A DNA stretch of 64,000 nt, taken from assembly GCF_002138415.1 (NCBI RefSeq), contig NZ_CP015612.1:248001-312000 (forward strand). Reading direction: 5' to 3'. Source of the DNA: Stenotrophomonas maltophilia. GTDB lineage: Bacteria > Pseudomonadota > Gammaproteobacteria > Xanthomonadales > Xanthomonadaceae. Numbering within the stretch: position 1 is the stretch's first letter; each line of letters begins with the position of its first letter. The position numbers and the translations under genes are program-made. This document shows positions 17,571 to 25,363 of the stretch, one piece after another. The notes under the pieces are model-generated. The model was given only the letters and a program-made list of their open reading frames with translations. It did not search any database and had not been told where the DNA came from.

Positions 17571-18695
17571 TTACCTTGAGAACGATGGCCCGTCCTGCGC
17601 ATGAACCTGCTGCGCCGGCTGCTGTTCAAGATTTGCGGCCAATGCTTCAGCGCGATGCAGGGACTCTGCTTCAGGCACGCGAAGCGCGTCCATCGTATTC
17701 ATGGTTCCACGGCGTTGGGCAGGATCGTCCATCGCTCCCTCGACGATGAATACTTTCTCGCCACGTGCAAGGGACTCTGTCGGGTTGTTCAATACAACGT
17801 GGTCAACTCTTGCAAGCCCTTGCTCCTTCGCGAGTACCAACAGACTCGCGGACATGCGCTGGCTCGACTCATCCCACTGCTTCCCGCTCTCGGCGTCCAG
17901 GCGTTCCACACCCGCTCTTATCTGCATGTAGAGAAAGCGGTCAGCGTTGCCGAGTTCAGCTACTGAGGAAGCTGTTCGCTGCACTGGGAGTGAGTCGTCG
18001 GCGACCACGGCGTCTCTTTCCGCAGCCGAAGTGCGCTCGGCGTCAAATTCTGGCTCGGGCCTACGTCGACGCTGCGTGGGTGCTATGTGCTGATCATAGT
18101 GCGCGCCATAGTAAAGCTCGTATGTCGCATGAGGACCAACAGAAGGAGCCTCCGTCTTGAACACCTCAGCGATCTGACTTAGTGCTTGGTTACGGTTGAT
18201 CTGCCCTGCCTCGAGTTTCGCGGCAATGGCTCCATACTGCTGGGGGCGATCGCCTGTGCCCGACACGCCAATGTTCGGTCCTCCGGCTGCGGTGATTTCA
18301 CGCTGGACCTGGACATTGCTGAGCGTGGCAGCTGCTTCTCCTCGCAGCGAGGTGTTCACAAAGGACTGCTTAGACGCCCGATCTGGTTGCTCGGTGAAGA
18401 GATGATGCCCAACTTCATGAGAAAGAGAACGTGCGATTCTGGAGCCTTGCCCGATGGCGTTCTCGTCAATGACGATCTTCACACCGGGAACAAGATAGGT
18501 GCCGCCACCGGCTGGCCCCCATTCGACACCCAGGTTGTCGTGATCAGCCTGTGCAAGACCCGCTCGAAGTGTTGGGGATTTGGTCAGAAGCGGTACCAGC
18601 GAAGGATCAACCAAAGGCGAAGCCGGACGATGTGTGGCCCCTGGTCGGCCACTCTCCTGCGGCTGTGACAGTGCAAATTCTTCAGCACGCTCCAT
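17571..18695 (-). CDS. X-T4SS effector candidate: HExxH metallopeptidase-like with XVIPCD-like tail
   Basis: A 374-residue protein with two visible parts. In the N-terminal part, SHEVGHHLF contains an HExxH zinc motif (His93, Glu94, His97), and RGEAAAT places Glu120 as a possible third ligand, as in gluzincin-type peptidases. After a basic linker (RRRRPEPE, about 209-216) comes an XVIPCD-like segment at about 246-350: NADRFLYMQIRAGVERLD, then GLARVDHVVLN, FIVEGAMDD, and a Gln-rich end. No signal peptide is present. The ATG at 18695 has AGGAG at good spacing, and a lipoprotein gene lies 27 bases upstream on the same strand. A peptidase activity on a periplasmic target is inferred. Confidence 0.75.
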   Translation of the reverse strand: MERAEEFALSQPQESGRPGATHRPASPLVDPSLVPLLTKSPTLRAGLAQADHDNLGVEWGPAGGGTYLVPGVKIVIDENAIGQGSRIARSLSHEVGHHLFTEQPDRASKQSFVNTSLRGEAAATLSNVQVQREITAAGGPNIGVSGTGDRPQQYGAIAAKLEAGQINRNQALSQIAEVFKTEAPSVGPHATYELYYGAHYDQHIAPTQRRRRPEPEFDAERTSAAERDAVVADDSLPVQRTASSVAELGNADRFLYMQIRAGVERLDAESGKQWDESSQRMSASLLVLAKEQGLARVDHVVLNNPTESLARGEKVFIVEGAMDDPAQRRGTMNTMDALRVPEAESLHRAEALAANLEQQPAQQVHAQDGPSFSR

Positions 18696-18722
18696 GGTGC
18701 GGCTCCTTCGCAATGACAGGGA

Positions 18723-19253
18723 TCAGCGCTGACTGATCGATACGTAGGTCAGCGTCTTGTGGTCAAGGGAGAGCCCGAGTACAACCTTGGCACTGTTCAC
18801 CTGAGCAGACCAGTAAGGGCGGGAATCAGGCGCATCCGGATGGGGTGGATACATGGCGGATTCCTCCCAGATGATTTCCCCGAGCGCGATGCTCGGTGGG
18901 GCGACCTCAAAGACCAAGGTCGCGTGCGTAGGATCGTCGGCAGGACTTCTCAGCGTGATGTTCTGGATCTCAAGTCCGCCCAGCATGCCGCGTTCTGCGG
19001 TCCGCTCGTCCCTCAAGCCTTGTCGAGTCGGTTCTCCCAGGTGTGTGTGGAGCTGTTCATTCAATGCGTCGACATCATCAAAACGCACCTTGGTCAAACG
19101 CTCGATGTCGTTCTTGAATCGCTCCATACCAGTTTCACTCCCTGATTCGACGGACTGTCTTTGATTCAGATGATCTGATGGGGTCGGCGGCGCGGCACTC
19201 GAACATGCTGCCAGCACAAGCGCCGGAATAGCGATCGCGAGGCGACGACGCAC
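18723..19253 (-). CDS. Lipoprotein, likely immunity protein of the metallopeptidase-type effector
   Basis: A 176-residue protein starting at a GTG (19253) with GGA spaced six bases upstream. The start gives a short basic segment RRRLAIAIPALVL and a lipobox LAAC, so it is probably lipid-anchored. An ATG at 19322 would add 23 residues before the signal. The mature domain (helical, then a strand-rich half from about residue 85) has no motif I recognise. Position directly upstream of the XVIPCD-like effector on the same strand is the standard arrangement of X-T4SS immunity genes, which are often lipoproteins. Pairing is inferred. Confidence 0.7.
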   Translation of the reverse strand: MRRRLAIAIPALVLAACSSAAPPTPSDHLNQRQSVESGSETGMERFKNDIERLTKVRFDDVDALNEQLHTHLGEPTRQGLRDERTAERGMLGGLEIQNITLRSPADDPTHATLVFEVAPPSIALGEIIWEESAMYPPHPDAPDSRPYWSAQVNSAKVVLGLSLDHKTLTYVSISQR

Positions 19254-19553
19254 TGCTATCCAGAGGTGGCGCCGAAGTCCACGTTTTGATGAAGAAGCGA
19301 ATTTCTCGACCCATGCATCCATGAAAGCGTCTCTCGCGCCAACGTCACGCTCTTGAATCTAGCACAGCGTTTTGTGAGGACGGATCGGGTCCCCGTGAAA
19401 AATGAGCTACTGAAAACGCACTCGGTTCCACTTTCCAGTTTGAAAAACGCGGCGTCAGCTGCGAGGTAGGGAACGTTAAACGGAAGGCCGAGCACATCTC
19501 CATGCGCGCAATCCGATAGTTGAAAGTCTGTAGCCAGTAGGCTACAGTCCTCC
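19254..19553. other. Intergenic region between lipoprotein and toxin-antitoxin genes
   Basis: About 300 bases of relatively AT-rich sequence with divergent flanking genes. It must hold both promoters. Apart from the inverted repeat at 19529-19546, I see no further feature. Confidence 0.5.
19529..19546. promoter_or_regulatory. Probable antitoxin operator
   Basis: TGTAGCCAGTAGGCTACA is a perfect 7-bp inverted repeat with an AGTA spacer, ending eight bases before the toxin ATG. Toxin-antitoxin operons are usually autoregulated by the HTH antitoxin at such a site; the assignment is by position. Confidence 0.55.
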
Positions 19554-19841
19554 ATGAAGATCCAGCGTACCCGTCAGTTCGCGACATGGATTGACGCTCT
19601 CAAGGACGTAACCGCACGCGCTCGCATCCTGGCCCGTATCGGTCGGCTCGCTGAAGGCCATCCCGGTGATCACCGCTATCTGGCGAATGGCGTTTCTGAA
19701 TTGCGTATCGATGCAGGACCGGGTTACCGCGTTTACTACACCCAGCGCGGCAGGCAGTTGGTGATTCTCCTGGTTGGAGGCGACAAGGGTTCGCAGCAGC
19801 GCGATATCGAGAAGGCCAAGGAGATTGCGCGTGCCCTGTGA
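19554..19841 (+). CDS. RelE/HigB-like toxin of a type II toxin-antitoxin pair
   Basis: A 95-residue protein of the RelE/ParE superfamily addiction-module killer group. Typical features are the FATWIDAL start, ARARILARIGRLAEGH helix, the SELRIDAGPGYRVYYT strand pair, and the C-terminal LLVGGDKGSQQRDIEKAKEIA. RelE-type proteins of this group cleave mRNA at the ribosome. The toxin gene comes first, as in HigBA systems, and the antidote gene follows after 58 bases. Confidence 0.88.
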   Translation: MKIQRTRQFATWIDALKDVTARARILARIGRLAEGHPGDHRYLANGVSELRIDAGPGYRVYYTQRGRQLVILLVGGDKGSQQRDIEKAKEIARAL

Positions 19842-19899
19842 GCATCGAACGGGCTGTAGGTGAAACGACTCAATACCGAAGTACTGGAGCTGTCCCATC

Positions 19900-20202
19900 A
19901 TGGCCATCAAGAAGAAAGTCGAACTCAAAGCATTTGATGTGGCCGAGCACCTTCGGACACCGGAGGAGATGGCGGCCTATCTCGATGCCTGCATCGAGGA
20001 AAGCGATGGCGATTCCGCGTTCATTGCCAAGGCGCTCGGCGACATCGCGCGCGCTCAGGGCATGAGCAAGGTTGCGCGTGCGGCGGGCTTGTCGCGCGAG
20101 AGTCTGTATCGCGCACTGTCCGGCGAGCGCAGCCCCGATTTCGCCACCATCCTGAAGGTGACCCGTGCCCTGGGTGTGCGATTGCATGCCAGCGCAGCAT
20201 AA
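19900..20202 (+). CDS. HTH antitoxin (HigA-like addiction-module antidote)
   Basis: A 100-residue protein with an XRE-type helix-turn-helix in the C-terminal half (KVARAAGLSRESLYRALSGE, followed by PDFATILKVTRALGVRL). The N-terminal half (FDVAEHLRTPEEMAAYLDA) is characteristic of the addiction-module antidote family paired with the RelE-like killer. GGAG lies nine bases before the ATG. It should neutralise the preceding toxin and repress the operon through the inverted repeat at 19529-19546. Confidence 0.88.
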   Translation: MAIKKKVELKAFDVAEHLRTPEEMAAYLDACIEESDGDSAFIAKALGDIARAQGMSKVARAAGLSRESLYRALSGERSPDFATILKVTRALGVRLHASAA

Positions 20203-20265
20203 GCACAGGCGCCGATCATGATGCGTCGGCGCGGCGCCGGTCGCAAAGGCGGTGGAACGAAAATA

Positions 20266-20293
20266 GAGAAACCGCCTTTCGCCGGTTTTTCTC
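20266..20293 (+). terminator. Probable terminator of the toxin-antitoxin operon
   Basis: GAGAAACCG, a loop of about nine bases, then CGGTTTTTCTC. The stem is short but is followed by a T-run, fitting an intrinsic terminator 60 bases after the antitoxin stop. Confidence 0.55.
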
Positions 20294-20377
20294 GTCCCAA
20301 CCCGGTGAGTCAGCTCACTGTATGACGTGGGCAGATCCTTCGATCAACGCCGCACACACACTGCGACCGCCGCAGCC

Positions 20378-20779
20378 TCAGCTACGCGCCTGCAACGCCA
20401 CATACTCCGCCAGCCCGCGGCAAGCCAGCATCAGCCCCTCGCGCACACCGTCGCCGATATCGTCCTTCTCTTCCCCATCCACGCGCACGCGCTCGGCGGC
20501 GTGGTACAGCTCCAGCAGCGACACCAGGCCAACCGCGGCGCGATCCCTGCGAGCGGCAGCCACCGCTTCACCAGGTGTGCCTGCCGGCCCCGTCCACGGC
20601 TGTCCATCGGCGGCGTCACCGGCCTGGATGCGCTGCAGGCAGCCGGGCAGGTTGATGGGCGCGGGCGCCTCGTTGGCGGCGGCGAAAGCGGCTTCCAACG
20701 GCTGCGCCAGTTCAGGTGGCAGGCGCAGCGCGGCCTCGCCCAGGGTGGCGGTCAGGTACGGGTGGTGGGTCTTGGGCAT
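20378..20779 (-). CDS. Hypothetical protein
   Basis: A 133-residue, probably cytosolic and helical protein of unknown function. The start MPKTHHPYLTATLGE at 20779 is supported by GAGGA eight bases upstream. The C-terminal half (LVSLLELYHAAERVRVDGEE and GLMLACRGLAEYVALQ) looks like a helical bundle. There are no signal peptide, membrane segments or known motifs. It stands alone, convergent with the toxin-antitoxin operon. Confidence 0.6.
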   Translation of the reverse strand: MPKTHHPYLTATLGEAALRLPPELAQPLEAAFAAANEAPAPINLPGCLQRIQAGDAADGQPWTGPAGTPGEAVAAARRDRAAVGLVSLLELYHAAERVRVDGEEKDDIGDGVREGLMLACRGLAEYVALQARS

Positions 20780-21372
20780 GCGGGCGTCCTCGTCGGCAAC
20801 AGAGGTGCCACCCGAAGAGGGTGGCGGGCGATGCGTGGCTTCCAAGACCGGGTCAACGAATCGGCGGGCACGAGGCCCCCACGCACCGCCCGCCGTCGAT
20901 CGGCTAACGGATTGCCAGCCGGCGCCGCCCCTGAAAGGACGACGCCGGCTGGCAAGCGTATACATCGTTGACAACACGGGCTTGGAAGTCCCGACCACCT
21001 TTGCAGGTGGCGATTCATCATGCGCACGCGAAATCCCCGCCTGCCAGTCGTTTGTTTCGATGGCATCGGGTGATCTGAAAGGAAAAATGAATTATCGCGT
21101 TTGGCCCGTTTCGGGCATTGCAATGCCAGAAGCGACATATCGCGCCGAGCTGCAGCCAACGACGAATCCTGGTGCGTCTTGCTGTCGCACAACCCTTCAT
21201 GGCTCAGGAAGTAAAGCTGGCTTAACCGTCCCGGCAGAGCTCCAAGAACACCCTATCAGACATGAATCCCCACGCGCGCCACGCGGATCTTGATATTCCT
21301 CACGGACAGCCCGCAGCGCCCTACCGCATACTGCCGCCACAAGCCCACCCTGGGCCCTTTCGGGATAAGCAC
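20780..21372. other. 593-base region without a convincing gene, with long hairpin
   Basis: No frame here has plausible codon use. A perfect 13-bp inverted repeat with an 18-base loop (TTGCCAGCCGGCG at 20912-20924 and its complement at 20943-20955) and a smaller hairpin CCACCT/AGGTGG near 20995-21010 are the only structures seen. GC drops in the right half (21040-21150), where promoters for the following gene may lie. Confidence 0.5.
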
Positions 21373-22143
21373 ATGCGTCGCCATGCCCTGCCGCTCACCG
21401 TCGCACTGTTGTCCACCGCCTTCGTGGCGCCGGCCATGGCGGCGGTACCGTTCTTCAACGCCAGCTGCCCGGGCGGCATCGATGTGCACGCCGACGATGG
21501 CGGGCCGGTCTACGTGCAGGGCCGCGAGGCCACGCTGAAGCGCTTCAACGACCGCTATTTCGAAGCACGCGATGCCAACAGCGGCATCACCCTGTCGATC
21601 AGCCCCAACGATGAAGGCACACCGCAGATCAGCTACACCGGTCGAGACGGCGCCAATGGCATCTGCCAGGTCATTGTCAGCGGAACGCCCGCGTCGTCTG
21701 AACATCGCGACCGCCGTCGCCACGATGACGACAACGACACGGCACTACCGCGCGAAGTCACCTGCGAGTCCACCGACCAGCGTCAGGTGTCGTGCGACAT
21801 GGATACCCGTGGCAACGTGGAAATCGTGCGCCAGCTCAGCCACACCCGTTGCGAACAAGGCCAGAACTGGGGCCTGTCGCGGCATTCGGTGTGGGTCAAT
21901 GGCGGGTGCCGCGCGGTGTTCCGCAATGTGTCCAAGGCGGCCAACAGCGCGCCGGCGGGCGATACCGCGCTGGGTTCCTGCAACATGCGCAAGGGTGCGC
22001 AGGGCACGCTGGTGACCCAGCTACCGGTGGGCAGCGATTACCAGGAACTGATCATCGATTATCCCGATGGCCGCTTCCTGTGCATGATGCGCAACAACGG
22101 CCAGGTGCAGAGCTTGACGCCGGTTCGCCGCCGCGGCGGTTGA
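21373..22143 (+). CDS. DUF3011 domain secreted protein
   Basis: A 256-residue protein with a Sec signal peptide (to about AMAA at residue 24). The region CESTDQRQVSCDMDTRGNVEI, then RQLSHTRCEQGQNWGLSRH and VWVNGGCRAVF (about 130-190), fits the DUF3011 pattern of paired cysteines with a QLS and GCRA signature. The family is common in Xanthomonadales and Pseudomonas envelopes but has no known activity. A short Arg/Asp-rich spacer (DRRRHDDDND) precedes the domain. Confidence 0.8.
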   Translation: MRRHALPLTVALLSTAFVAPAMAAVPFFNASCPGGIDVHADDGGPVYVQGREATLKRFNDRYFEARDANSGITLSISPNDEGTPQISYTGRDGANGICQVIVSGTPASSEHRDRRRHDDDNDTALPREVTCESTDQRQVSCDMDTRGNVEIVRQLSHTRCEQGQNWGLSRHSVWVNGGCRAVFRNVSKAANSAPAGDTALGSCNMRKGAQGTLVTQLPVGSDYQELIIDYPDGRFLCMMRNNGQVQSLTPVRRRGG

Positions 22144-22201
22144 GTTCGTCGCGCCTGCGGCCGTATGGTGGCCCCCCATACACCCGTCTGGTGGCACCTC
22201 C

Positions 22202-23146
22202 ATGTCCCATCTTCTGGCCAAAGCAGCTGAGAAGCAGGATCTCGACCGCATCGACGCACTGCTGGATGCCGGCGCGGACATCGAGTGGCAGCACAAGGGC
22301 ACCGGGCGCACACCGTTGTTGTCGGCGGTGATCGCCGGAAAGGCTGACGCGGTGGCGCGGCTGCTGGACCGCGGTGCCAACATCGAGCATGCCTGCTCTG
22401 CACTGGGTTACACCGCGTTGGGTTGGGCTGCCAACGCAGGCGATACCAAAGTGGGACACATGCTGATCACACGCGGCGCATTGCTGGATGTCGCTTCGCC
22501 GGAATCGAGGTACACGCCAATGATGTTGGCGTCTTCGGGTGGGCATCTGGCGATGGTCGAGCTGTTGCTGGACAGCGGCGCCGCCGTCGCACCGTTGAAT
22601 TTCGAGGGGCGAAACGCACTCGCGATTGCCGATGCCCGCAAGCACGAAGACGTCGTGGCGCGTTTGAAGTTGGCGGGAGCGCAGTTGCCGCCGGTGTTGG
22701 TAGAGGCGCCGGCGCTTGAGTGGCCCGAGCCAGACTCCGAAGGTGAACCCGCGTCAGTAGTGCGCGGTTACTTGTTGGCGTATCACGAGTGGGAAACGCG
22801 TGGCTACAAGGATTCCCGATCAGGCGGCAGCCTTCTGCGCAGCGCAGACTTCGGACAGGAGAAGGCGGATATCCTTGCGGCCTGGTGCACCGACCGCAAG
22901 CGGGTGTACTCGACTGGCGTTTCGGTCGGGAACCCCCGGCGGTACGTGCCGGGGGATCTACTGGTGGCAGTTGCGAAGTCCGGGACCTCGAAGGCGGAAG
23001 TGCTGGTACGCGACGACCCTCAGAAGTCGCGTTCCCTGCGCTATGAGCACTTGTTTGTACTCAAACGTGTGGGAGGGCAATGGCGTATCGACGTGCTGAA
23101 GAAGCGCCTGTTCCGCACCGAAGCGTGGTCGTCGGCGATTCTCTGA
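22202..23146 (+). CDS. Ankyrin-repeat protein with C-terminal NTF2-like immunity-type domain
   Basis: A 314-residue cytosolic protein. Residues 1-165 contain four to five ankyrin repeats (DRIDALLDAGADIEW, TPLLSAVIAGKADAV, TALGWAANAGDTKV, TPMMLASSGGHLAMVELLLD). Residues about 185-305 look like an NTF2-fold immunity domain: a YHEWETRGY helix, VYSTGV, then strands YEHLFVLKRVGGQWRIDVLKKR. Such proteins act as immunity factors in polymorphic toxin systems, but no toxin gene lies beside it, so it would be an orphan. The domain call is by pattern only. Confidence 0.7.
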   Translation: MSHLLAKAAEKQDLDRIDALLDAGADIEWQHKGTGRTPLLSAVIAGKADAVARLLDRGANIEHACSALGYTALGWAANAGDTKVGHMLITRGALLDVASPESRYTPMMLASSGGHLAMVELLLDSGAAVAPLNFEGRNALAIADARKHEDVVARLKLAGAQLPPVLVEAPALEWPEPDSEGEPASVVRGYLLAYHEWETRGYKDSRSGGSLLRSADFGQEKADILAAWCTDRKRVYSTGVSVGNPRRYVPGDLLVAVAKSGTSKAEVLVRDDPQKSRSLRYEHLFVLKRVGGQWRIDVLKKRLFRTEAWSSAIL

Positions 23147-23164
23147 GCACGGCCCGAAGTGCCT

Positions 23165-23512
23165 TCAGCCGGCGGCGTTGTACAGCACTACCCATGCCAG
23201 CATCAGGGCGAACATGCCGGCGAACGTCAGGCCGAACCACAGCGCCGCCACCTTCACGTTGCCGATCAACGCTGCCAGCATCCGCTGCGGCTCGCTTTTC
23301 AGGATCGGATATTCGGCGTGTGCCTTGCGCACACGCTGCCAGCCAAGCCCAAGGAACACCAGGATGGAGAACGGCGCCAGCAGGAGCGCCGTCTGGATCA
23401 GCCAGCCGTGTTGGGGCGCATCGATCGTGCTGCTCAACAGAACCGCAAAAACGGCGATGGGCAGCGCCGCCATGAAAAAGCGGGGCCAGGCGGTGTTGAT
23501 GAAGGGCGACAT
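23165..23512 (-). CDS. Small membrane protein of unknown function
   Basis: A 115-residue protein with three hydrophobic segments (about residues 13-30, 40-58 and 90-112). The start MSPFINTAW at 23512 has GGAAG at good spacing. A basic cytosolic loop (WQRVRKAHAEYPILKSEPQRM) lies between the second and third helices. There is no motif I recognise. It is convergent with the ankyrin gene, only 18 bases away. Confidence 0.7.
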   Translation of the reverse strand: MSPFINTAWPRFFMAALPIAVFAVLLSSTIDAPQHGWLIQTALLLAPFSILVFLGLGWQRVRKAHAEYPILKSEPQRMLAALIGNVKVAALWFGLTFAGMFALMLAWVVLYNAAG

Positions 23513-23644
23513 CGCAATCTTCCATGAAGCGGGGGCGGGTCCGCGCGGCATCATGCCATGCCAATGCCCTGCTGCACCGCCGCGAGTGGTGTCACACAGC
23601 TATGGCTAGACTGTGCTTCTTTTTCCCCACCGCAGGAGGCACCC

Positions 23645-24565
23645 ATGGCCCATCCCATCTCCGTATCCCTGATTGGCGTTCCCACCGATGTCGGTGCGGG
23701 CCATCGCGGTGCACGGCTGGGGCCGGAAGCGCTGCGCGTGGCGGGCCTGCCGGAGGCGCTGGAGGCGCGCGGCGTGGATGTGCGCGACCTGGGCAACCTG
23801 GATGGCCCGCGCAACCCGTGGACCGCGCCGGTGGAAGGCTACCGCCACCTGGATGAAGTGGTGGCGTGGAACCATGCGCTGATGGAAGCCAGCTATGCCG
23901 AACTGCAGGCCGGTCGCATGCCGATCATGCTCGGCGGCGACCACTGCCTGGGCATCGGTTCGATCACTGCGGTGGCGCGCTGGTGCCGCGAGCAGGGCAA
24001 GACCCTGCGCGTGCTGTGGTTGGATGCGCACTCGGACTTCAACACCAGCGACGTGACCCCGTCGGGCAACATCCACGGCATGCCGGTGGCCTGCCTGTGC
24101 GGCCTCGGCCCGGACGCGCTGACCCAGCTGGGTGGCAGTGCACCGGCGATCACCCCGGCGCAGATGCACCAGATCGGCATCCGTTCGGTGGACCCGGAAG
24201 AGAAGCGCCTGATCAAGACCCACAAGGTGGATGTCTATGACATGCGCTACATCGACGAGAACGGCATGAAGCGCACCGTGGAAGCAGCACTGGCAGGCAT
24301 CGACGAGAACACCCATCTGCATGTCAGCTTCGATGTGGATTTCCTCGACCCGAGCATCGCGCCGGGCGTGGGCACCACCGTGCCGGGCGGGGTGAACTAC
24401 CGTGAGGCGCAACTGGTGATGGAAATGATCGCCGACACCGGGCGCATGGGGTCGCTGGACATCGTCGAGCTCAACCCCTTGCTGGACAAGCAGAATGCCA
24501 CCGCCGAACTGGCCGTGGACCTGGTCGAAAGCCTGTTTGGCAAGTCCACTCTGATGCGCGACTGA
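23645..24565 (+). CDS. rocF: Arginase
   Basis: A 306-residue binuclear-manganese hydrolase that converts arginine to ornithine and urea. Metal-binding motifs are GGDHCLGIG (about residue 97), DAHSDFNT (about 124), and SFDVDFLDPS (about 226). The start at 23645 follows a strong GGAGG. It is monocistronic, with no ureohydrolase partners nearby. Agmatinase is an alternative for the family, but the length and the GTxxPGGVNYREAQ segment fit arginase better. Confidence 0.9.
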   Translation: MAHPISVSLIGVPTDVGAGHRGARLGPEALRVAGLPEALEARGVDVRDLGNLDGPRNPWTAPVEGYRHLDEVVAWNHALMEASYAELQAGRMPIMLGGDHCLGIGSITAVARWCREQGKTLRVLWLDAHSDFNTSDVTPSGNIHGMPVACLCGLGPDALTQLGGSAPAITPAQMHQIGIRSVDPEEKRLIKTHKVDVYDMRYIDENGMKRTVEAALAGIDENTHLHVSFDVDFLDPSIAPGVGTTVPGGVNYREAQLVMEMIADTGRMGSLDIVELNPLLDKQNATAELAVDLVESLFGKSTLMRD

Positions 24566-24727
24566 GGTAACCGCCTGAACGGATCGCCGATCCGTTCACA
24601 CCCGCTCCACGCCACTGCCGCCAGATTGCACTTCACGCGGCGGTGGTGGGCGTTGGCCTTCTCCCGCCGAGCGAAACAATCCCATCCGCGAATGAAGCGG
24701 TGTAGCGGCAAACCCAAGGAGAAGCCC

Positions 24728-24865
24728 ATGAAGCGCGTAGTTGCCCTGATGCTGTTGTCGATGTTCTCGGTGGCCCTGCTGGCCGGTTGCAACACCGTGG
24801 CCGGTGCCGGCAAGGACGTGCAGAAGGCCGGTGAGAAGGTTGAGGATGCCGCCAAGGGCAACTGA
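24728..24865 (+). CDS. Entericidin A/B family lipoprotein
   Basis: A 45-residue small lipoprotein. The signal ends in lipobox LLAGC and is followed by NTVAGAGKDVQKAGEKVEDA, the entericidin amphipathic helix. Entericidins are membrane-associated and stress-induced in enterobacteria; the role here is unknown. AAGGAGAAG lies just before the ATG. A terminator follows at 24888-24917. Confidence 0.9.
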   Translation: MKRVVALMLLSMFSVALLAGCNTVAGAGKDVQKAGEKVEDAAKGN

Positions 24866-24887
24866 GCCCGGCGCGGAACGGAAAGAG

Positions 24888-24917
24888 AAAGGCCGGGGAT
24901 CATCCCCGGCCTTTTTT
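24888..24917 (+). terminator. Intrinsic terminator after entericidin gene
   Basis: GGCCGGGG/CCCCGGCC stem with an ATCAT loop, flanked by AAA and TTTTTT. It starts 23 bases after the stop codon. Confidence 0.9.
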
Positions 24918-25067
24918 CATGCACGCTGCCACGCACGGCTGTGCAAGCGGAGTGAACCATTCAAGCAGGTGAGCAGCGCTTTCATGGTCGGTTGACTGCT
25001 GCTCAACGGCCGCTGCGCGAAGCTGGAGCCACGGTAAGAACGCCGTTGCAACCAAGGACTCCCAGCG

Positions 25068-25289
25068 ATGAACAAAGACATCATTTCCGGCAAGTGGTCG
25101 CAGCTGAAGGGCAAGGCCCAAGCCAAGTGGGGCGATCTGACCAACGACGACTTCGATGTGGCCGAAGGCAATGCCGAGTATCTGGCCGGTCGCCTGCAGG
25201 AACGTTATGGCTGGGCAAAGGACCGCGCTGAGAAGGAAGTCCGTGAGTTCCAGGACAGCGTGAGCAAGGACTACCCGGACTACAAGTAA
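25068..25289 (+). CDS. CsbD family stress protein
   Basis: A 73-residue hydrophilic protein starting [20 protein letters not shown] and containing the typical [16 protein letters not shown] and [16 protein letters not shown] segments of the CsbD family. These proteins are induced by general stress in many bacteria; their molecular role is unknown. It follows the entericidin gene, another envelope/stress gene, but has its own upstream region. It ends at a strong bidirectional hairpin. Confidence 0.92.
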   Translation: MNKDIISGKWSQLKGKAQAKWGDLTNDDFDVAEGNAEYLAGRLQERYGWAKDRAEKEVREFQDSVSKDYPDYK

Positions 25290-25307
25290 GCGCTACGGTT
25301 TTCCCCC

Positions 25308-25350
25308 ACAACACAACGCCCGCACCGAGAGGTTGCGGGCGTTGTGTTGT
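25308..25350. terminator. Bidirectional terminator hairpin
   Basis: A 17-bp perfect stem (ACAACACAACGCCCGCA at 25308-25324 with its complement at 25334-25350) lies between the convergent csbD-type gene and the minus-strand hypothetical gene. T-rich sequence is present within the outer stem rather than after it. Confidence 0.75.
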
Positions 25351-25363
25351 CTGGGTGGGAGGA

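Noticed and set aside
17411..20300. Integrase or duplicated tRNA end marking island borders
   Set aside because: Looked for a second copy of the tRNA-Thr 3-prime end and for integrase motifs and found neither, so the island is proposed only from content.
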